Positions 17,242 through 20,046 of a stretch of 20,046 nt of DNA are shown here, piece after piece. The DNA is taken from the NCBI GenBank assembly GCA_946002345.1, contig CAMFZA010000003.1, positions 1 to 20,046 on the forward strand, read 5' to 3'. The translations under genes were made by a program, and so were the position numbers. The DNA is from an uncultured Phascolarctobacterium sp. (GTDB lineage Bacteria; Bacillota; Negativicutes; Acidaminococcales; Acidaminococcaceae). Position 1 is the stretch's first letter. Each line of letters begins with the position of its first letter. The notes beneath the pieces are model-generated. The model was not told where the DNA came from and did no database searches. It saw nothing but the letters and a program-made list of their open reading frames with translations.

Positions 17242-18510
17242 ATGAGCCAGTTATATGATGTAATTATTGTCGGCGGCGGCCCTGCTGGTCTTTCTGCTGC
17301 TTATAGCGCATGGGAAAATGGCGCTAAAAAGATTATTGTTATTGAGCGTGACCGCGAATTAGGCGGTATTCTGCAACAATGCATTCATAACGGCTTCGGT
17401 CTGCACCATTTTAAAGAGGAGCTGACCGGTCCTGGCTATGCTCATAAATGCATTGAGCTAGTTAAGGATAAACTGGAAATCGAAACCTTGGTTGATACCA
17501 TGGTTTTAGATGTACAAAGCAATAAAACCGTTATCGCTGTAAACCCTGAAAAGGGCTTGCTGAAATTGGAGGGTAAAACCGTTATCCTGACCATGGGCTG
17601 TCGTGAACGTACCCGTGGTGCTATCCGTATCCCCGGCGAGCGTCCGGCGGGTGTATTCACCGCTGGCGCAGCTCAACGCATGGTAAATATGGAAGGTTAT
17701 CTGCCGGGCCATAAGATTGTTATTTTGGGTAGTGGCGATATCGGCCTGATCATGGCTCGTCGTATGAGCCTGGAAGGCTGCAAGGTGCAGGCTTGTCTCG
17801 AAATCTGCCCCTTCTCCAATGGTCTGACCCGTAACATAGTACAATGTCTGAATGACTATGATATTCCTCTGTACCTGTCTCATACCATCGTGGCTATTCA
17901 TGGTGAAAAACGCGTTACTGGTATCACCGTAGCTAAGGTTGACGAGCGTATGACTCCGATTCCGGGTACTGAATTTGATATTGAGTGCGATACCGTGCTG
18001 CTGTCCGTTGGCTTGATTCCGGAAAATGAACTGAGCCGTGGCTTGGATTTGGATATGAATCCGTTGACCAATGGCCCTGTTGTGGACCAACATCGTGAAA
18101 CCAGTCTGGATGGCTTCTTTGCCGCTGGTAACGTTGTACATGTACATGACCTGGTTGACTTTGTATCCGAGGAAGCAGAGATTGCAGGTAAATATGCTGC
18201 CTTGAAGGCTCAAGGTAAGCTGTCTAGCGATAACCGTACTGTTAAGGTTAGTGCTATTGATGGCGTGCGCACCTGTGTACCTCAAAAGATCACTATGCCT
18301 GCTCAGATTCCAGCTGATGAAAAGATTAAGCTGTTTATGCGTGTAGCTGCTCCCCACCGCAAGGTTAAGCTGGTGGTTAAGAGCGGTGACAATGTGCTGC
18401 TGAATAGACCCCTACCCGTTGCTAAGCCTAGTGAAATGATTGCTGTGGAAATCCCTGCCGCTAAGTTCAATCTGATTGGCGAAGAAATTTCCGTTGGTCT
18501 GGTACTGTAA
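17242..18510 (+). CDS. FAD-dependent oxidoreductase (pyridine nucleotide-disulfide type)
   Basis: The 422-residue product has an N-terminal FAD motif (GGGPAG, residues 11-16) and a second nucleotide-binding motif (LGSGDIG, around residue 158). The block MGCRERTRGAIRIPGERPAG is characteristic of the oxidoreductases that partner GlpA-like proteins. It probably accepts electrons from the upstream flavoprotein and passes them on, taking the role of GlpB, though it is not a GlpB homologue by eye. GGGGAGG (17228-17234) lies inside the end of the upstream gene, and the genes are separated by 2 nt. It carries no visible CxxC redox disulfide. Confidence 0.9.
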   Translation: MSQLYDVIIVGGGPAGLSAAYSAWENGAKKIIVIERDRELGGILQQCIHNGFGLHHFKEELTGPGYAHKCIELVKDKLEIETLVDTMVLDVQSNKTVIAVNPEKGLLKLEGKTVILTMGCRERTRGAIRIPGERPAGVFTAGAAQRMVNMEGYLPGHKIVILGSGDIGLIMARRMSLEGCKVQACLEICPFSNGLTRNIVQCLNDYDIPLYLSHTIVAIHGEKRVTGITVAKVDERMTPIPGTEFDIECDTVLLSVGLIPENELSRGLDLDMNPLTNGPVVDQHRETSLDGFFAAGNVVHVHDLVDFVSEEAEIAGKYAALKAQGKLSSDNRTVKVSAIDGVRTCVPQKITMPAQIPADEKIKLFMRVAAPHRKVKLVVKSGDNVLLNRPLPVAKPSEMIAVEIPAAKFNLIGEEISVGLVL

Positions 18511-18522
18511 GGAGGGTAAGAA

Positions 18523-18900
18523 ATGGCTGTTGAAACTCGCGTTATGAACTGCATTATGTGCCCCATGGGCTGCGAATTGACTGTTACCATTGAGGATGGC
18601 AATGTTACCAATGTAACCGGTAATACCTGCCCCCGTGGTCCCATTTATGCTAAAAATGAGGTAACTGCGCCGAAGCGTATGCTGACTACCACTGTGGCTA
18701 TTGAAGGTGGCGCTCTGCCCCTGCTGCCCGTAGTATCTGCGGACGTGCTGCCCAAGGAGCGTATCCTTGACTGCGCTTGCTATCTGCGTGGCGTAAAGGT
18801 ACAGGCTCCCGTGAAGACCGGTGATGTTATTGTAGAAAACATACTGGACTTGGGCGTAAATATTATCGCTAGCCGTGATATGGAGCTCCATGAGCAATAA
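18523..18900 (+). CDS. DUF1667 iron-sulfur-like protein
   Basis: This 125-residue DUF1667 protein starts with C10-X2-C13-X3-C17-X18-C36 (MNCIMCPMGC, then NTCPRG). The spacing resembles the [4Fe-4S] loop at the start of molybdopterin oxidoreductases, so a cluster is likely. The remaining 85 residues include KNEVTAPKRMLTTTV and resemble the family's small beta domain. DUF1667 proteins are typically the third gene of GlpA-like/FAD oxidoreductase operons, where they probably relay electrons. AAGGAGGG lies immediately after the previous stop, 12 nt upstream of the ATG. Cofactor and function are inferred from the cysteines and gene order. Confidence 0.9.
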   Translation: MAVETRVMNCIMCPMGCELTVTIEDGNVTNVTGNTCPRGPIYAKNEVTAPKRMLTTTVAIEGGALPLLPVVSADVLPKERILDCACYLRGVKVQAPVKTGDVIVENILDLGVNIIASRDMELHEQ

Positions 18901-18918
18901 TAAGTAAAGAAAAATTTG

Positions 18919-18949
18919 GACCTCTCTGCTGTAAGTGGAGAGGTCTTTT
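18919..18949 (+). terminator. intrinsic terminator of redox operon
   Basis: GACCTCTCTGC pairs with GTGGAGAGGTC (two wobble pairs) around TGTAA, followed by TTTT. It begins 18 nt after the DUF1667 stop. Confidence 0.88.
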
Positions 18950-18955
18950 AATATG

Positions 18956-18994
18956 CAAAACAAGCCCTCACTAGTAGTGCTAGCGAGAGCTTGT
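18956..18994 (-). terminator. intrinsic terminator of the 19028 gene
   Basis: On the minus strand a 15-bp stem with two wobble pairs (arms 18960-18974 and 18980-18994, 5-nt loop) is followed by TTTTGC. It lies 33 nt beyond the stop of the leftward His-rich gene and back-to-back with the redox operon terminator. Confidence 0.85.
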
Positions 18995-19027
18995 GGAGAA
19001 GAGAAAAATATAGTCAAGAAGAATAGA

Positions 19028-19423
19028 TTAGGTGTTATTGGCAATAACAGCACCGATAACAGCGCCGGCAATCAAACCTCCAATAAGCTTATCATTACTA
19101 CTGCTGTGATGATGGTGTTTTTCCCTTCTGGGAGGAGGTGGTGGTTGGCGATGACCAACGTGTCTGCCATTATCATGGCGGGTATAGCGTGGTCTAGGCG
19201 CATGTTTTACATTGTGAGAGGGTTCCTTGTGTCCTTTACTAGGACGTACACTGTGAGAGGATGCTTTACCCTGGCTAGAGCCACTGTGATGGTTGCTGCG
19301 TAGCTCTAACTGCATGGGAGCAGTAAAATCTGGAGTGGCAGCAGAAGCAGTGCTCATCAATGGAGTAGACAGAAACATAGCTGCAAGAGTAATTGCAAGT
19401 ATGCTTTTCGAGTTCTTCAACAT
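19028..19423 (-). CDS. exported His/Pro-rich protein with glycine-zipper-like tail
   Basis: This 131-residue protein has a signal peptide (MLKNSKSILAITLAAMFLST..., predicted cleavage after ASA at residue 28). A low-complexity basic middle rich in His, Ser, Arg and Pro follows (QPPPPPRREKHHHH). It ends with the hydrophobic Gly-rich segment LIGGLIAGAVIGAVIA, like a glycine-zipper membrane hairpin. I do not recognise a family beyond that. Its histidine content suggests metal or pH interaction in the envelope, but nothing else supports this. An AGAAGGGA ribosome site precedes the ATG. It is convergent with the redox operon and runs against the replication fork. Confidence 0.78.
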   Translation of the reverse strand: MLKNSKSILAITLAAMFLSTPLMSTASAATPDFTAPMQLELRSNHHSGSSQGKASSHSVRPSKGHKEPSHNVKHAPRPRYTRHDNGRHVGHRQPPPPPRREKHHHHSSSNDKLIGGLIAGAVIGAVIANNT

Positions 19424-19547
19424 AATAATCCCTTCTTTCTTTTGTATCTACTTTTTTATAAAAAAGACGAAAAATGAGGGTACATTTTCTTTGTTAAGCA
19501 CATTGTAAAGGAAAAATATGGCAGAATTATGTTTTTTAGTAAAAAAA

Positions 19548-19561
19548 TGACTGGTCAGTCA
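19548..19561. repeat. TGACTG-GT-CAGTCA palindrome
   Basis: A perfect 6-bp inverted repeat with a 2-bp centre lies 125 bp upstream of the leftward gene start and 90 bp before the rRNA -35 box. Its form resembles operators of TetR-family repressors in general. No TetR gene is present in the window. Confidence 0.5.
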
Positions 19562-19620
19562 GTATAGTATTCAAGCATGTTCTTCTGCCAACGTAACCAT
19601 GTGTATCCTCACAAAGTGTT

Positions 19621-19647
19621 AAAAAAGTAGCAAAAACTTGTAAAAAA
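19621..19647 (+). promoter_or_regulatory. phased A-tracts (UP element) of rRNA promoter
   Basis: Three A-runs (19621-19626, 19632-19636, 19642-19647) are centred 10.5 bp apart, one helical turn, ending 4 bp before the -35. This predicts curved DNA and an alpha-subunit contact region (UP element) that boosts rRNA transcription. Confidence 0.75.
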
Positions 19648-19651
19648 GGTG

Positions 19652-19680
19652 TTGACAATCCTGTCGTGGAGTGGTATCAT
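19652..19680 (+). promoter_or_regulatory. rRNA operon promoter
   Basis: TTGACA (perfect -35), a 17-nt spacer and TATCAT (19675-19680) form a strong sigma-A promoter. The predicted start is near 19687. The sequence after the -10 (ATACAAG) is AT-rich. Confidence 0.9.
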
Positions 19681-19686
19681 ATACAA

Positions 19687-19996
19687 GTCGCTGAGATACA
19701 GAAACAAAAACGAAGACACAGAAACGAACAGGACGACGAAAATGAACCTTGAAAACTGAACAATAACCTATTAAAAAGCGAATGTGCGGGTCGAGCGTTC
19801 TACGAACGCGAGACCAAGTCAAATTAATTTCTTTTAATAATAAGAGCTAGATTAGTTCTTCAATACATTTGACAAAGAGAAATTGCTCATATTCGAGAAA
19901 GAACGAGGAAAGCGAGTGAGATAATACTCTAGTATATCGAATGAGCTTGACGAAGTTCTGACGAAGAAGATGACAATTTATCGAAGTCAAAAAATT
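19687..19996 (+). other. rRNA leader (pre-16S)
   Basis: This stretch of about 310 nt between the promoter and 16S has no gene. Its first 75 nt are poor in T, with ACAGAAAC repeated at 19698 and 19718. CCTTGAAAACTGAAC near 19747-19761 resembles the boxA-like sequence of Bacillota rRNA leaders and spacers, used for antitermination. Hairpins GCGTTC-TAC-GAACGC (about 19794-19808) and GCTCAT/ATGAGC (19885-19946) could guide RNase processing. Confidence 0.75.
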
Positions 19997-20046
19997 TTAT
20001 TGGAGAGTTTGATCCTGGCTCAGGACGAACGCTGGCGGCATGCCTA
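19997..20046 (+). rRNA. rrs: 16S ribosomal RNA, 5' end (partial)
   Basis: AGAGTTTGATCCTGGCTCAG at 20004-20023 is the universal 16S sequence (E. coli positions 8-27), followed by GACGAACGCTGGCGGCATG. Counting back puts the mature 5' end near 19997. The gene runs off the right edge. The operon is transcribed away from oriC, in line with replication. Confidence 0.97.

Noticed and set aside
19451..19466. Perfect 16-bp palindrome CTTTTTTATAAAAAAG upstream of the leftward gene at 19423.
   Set aside because: It consists almost wholly of A and T runs and is expected by chance in an AT-rich gap. No -35 is visible at a proper distance on the minus strand.

Overview
This window is a bacterial replication-origin region with the canonical Bacillota (Firmicutes) gene order. 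Leftward genes (a jag-position fragment, yidC, yidD, rnpA, rpmH) diverge from rightward genes (dnaA, oriC, dnaN, yaaA, recF, a DUF721/DciA-like gene, remB, gyrB, gyrA). The short YidC, the remB-like gene, strong AGGAGG-type ribosome sites and the parS sequence type all fit Bacillota. An anaerobic glycerol-3-phosphate-dehydrogenase-like gene set and the 5' end of a 16S rRNA fit an anaerobic member. I lean towards Negativicutes or Clostridia, but the window alone does not fix the class.

Layout. Bases 1-1528 carry the leftward protein-insertion and RNase P genes. Bases 1529-1886 hold two divergent promoters: a near-consensus one for rpmH, and one for dnaA that has DnaA boxes in its spacer and at its start site. 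dnaA occupies 1887-3260 but has an in-frame TAA at codon 36. Bases 3261-3521 are the likely oriC: seven DnaA-box-like sites followed by a three-base-periodic CTA/CTT run (a DnaA-trio-type unwinding element) and an AT-rich stretch. dnaN to gyrB (3522-8959) is a tight, overlapping replication and topology cluster. Bases 8984-10871 insert three genes between gyrB and gyrA: an unknown small basic protein, thiamine pyrophosphokinase and a TauE/SafE permease. Two 16-bp parS sites lie inside the 5' part of the pyrophosphokinase frame. gyrA (10943-13387) and a MATE transporter (13519-14859) follow.

The right end (14860-20046) is more accessory. A three-gene FAD/Fe-S redox operon (15776-18900) has its own promoter flanked by two palindromes. 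On each side lies a small leftward gene for an exported His/Gly-rich protein (14902-15453 and 19028-19423); these are the only genes to the right of oriC that face the replication fork. The window ends with a strong rRNA promoter (phased A-tracts, TTGACA-17-TATCAT), a leader of about 310 nt and the first 50 nt of 16S rRNA.

Together the genes cover initiation (dnaA, oriC, dnaN, a possible helicase-loading factor), repair (recF), supercoiling (gyrAB) and chromosome segregation (parS). The most notable observations are the dnaA nonsense codon, the parS sites written into a coding frame, the legible oriC/DnaA-trio architecture, and the double-palindrome control region of the redox operon. I see no CRISPR array, insertion sequence, prophage gene or tRNA.
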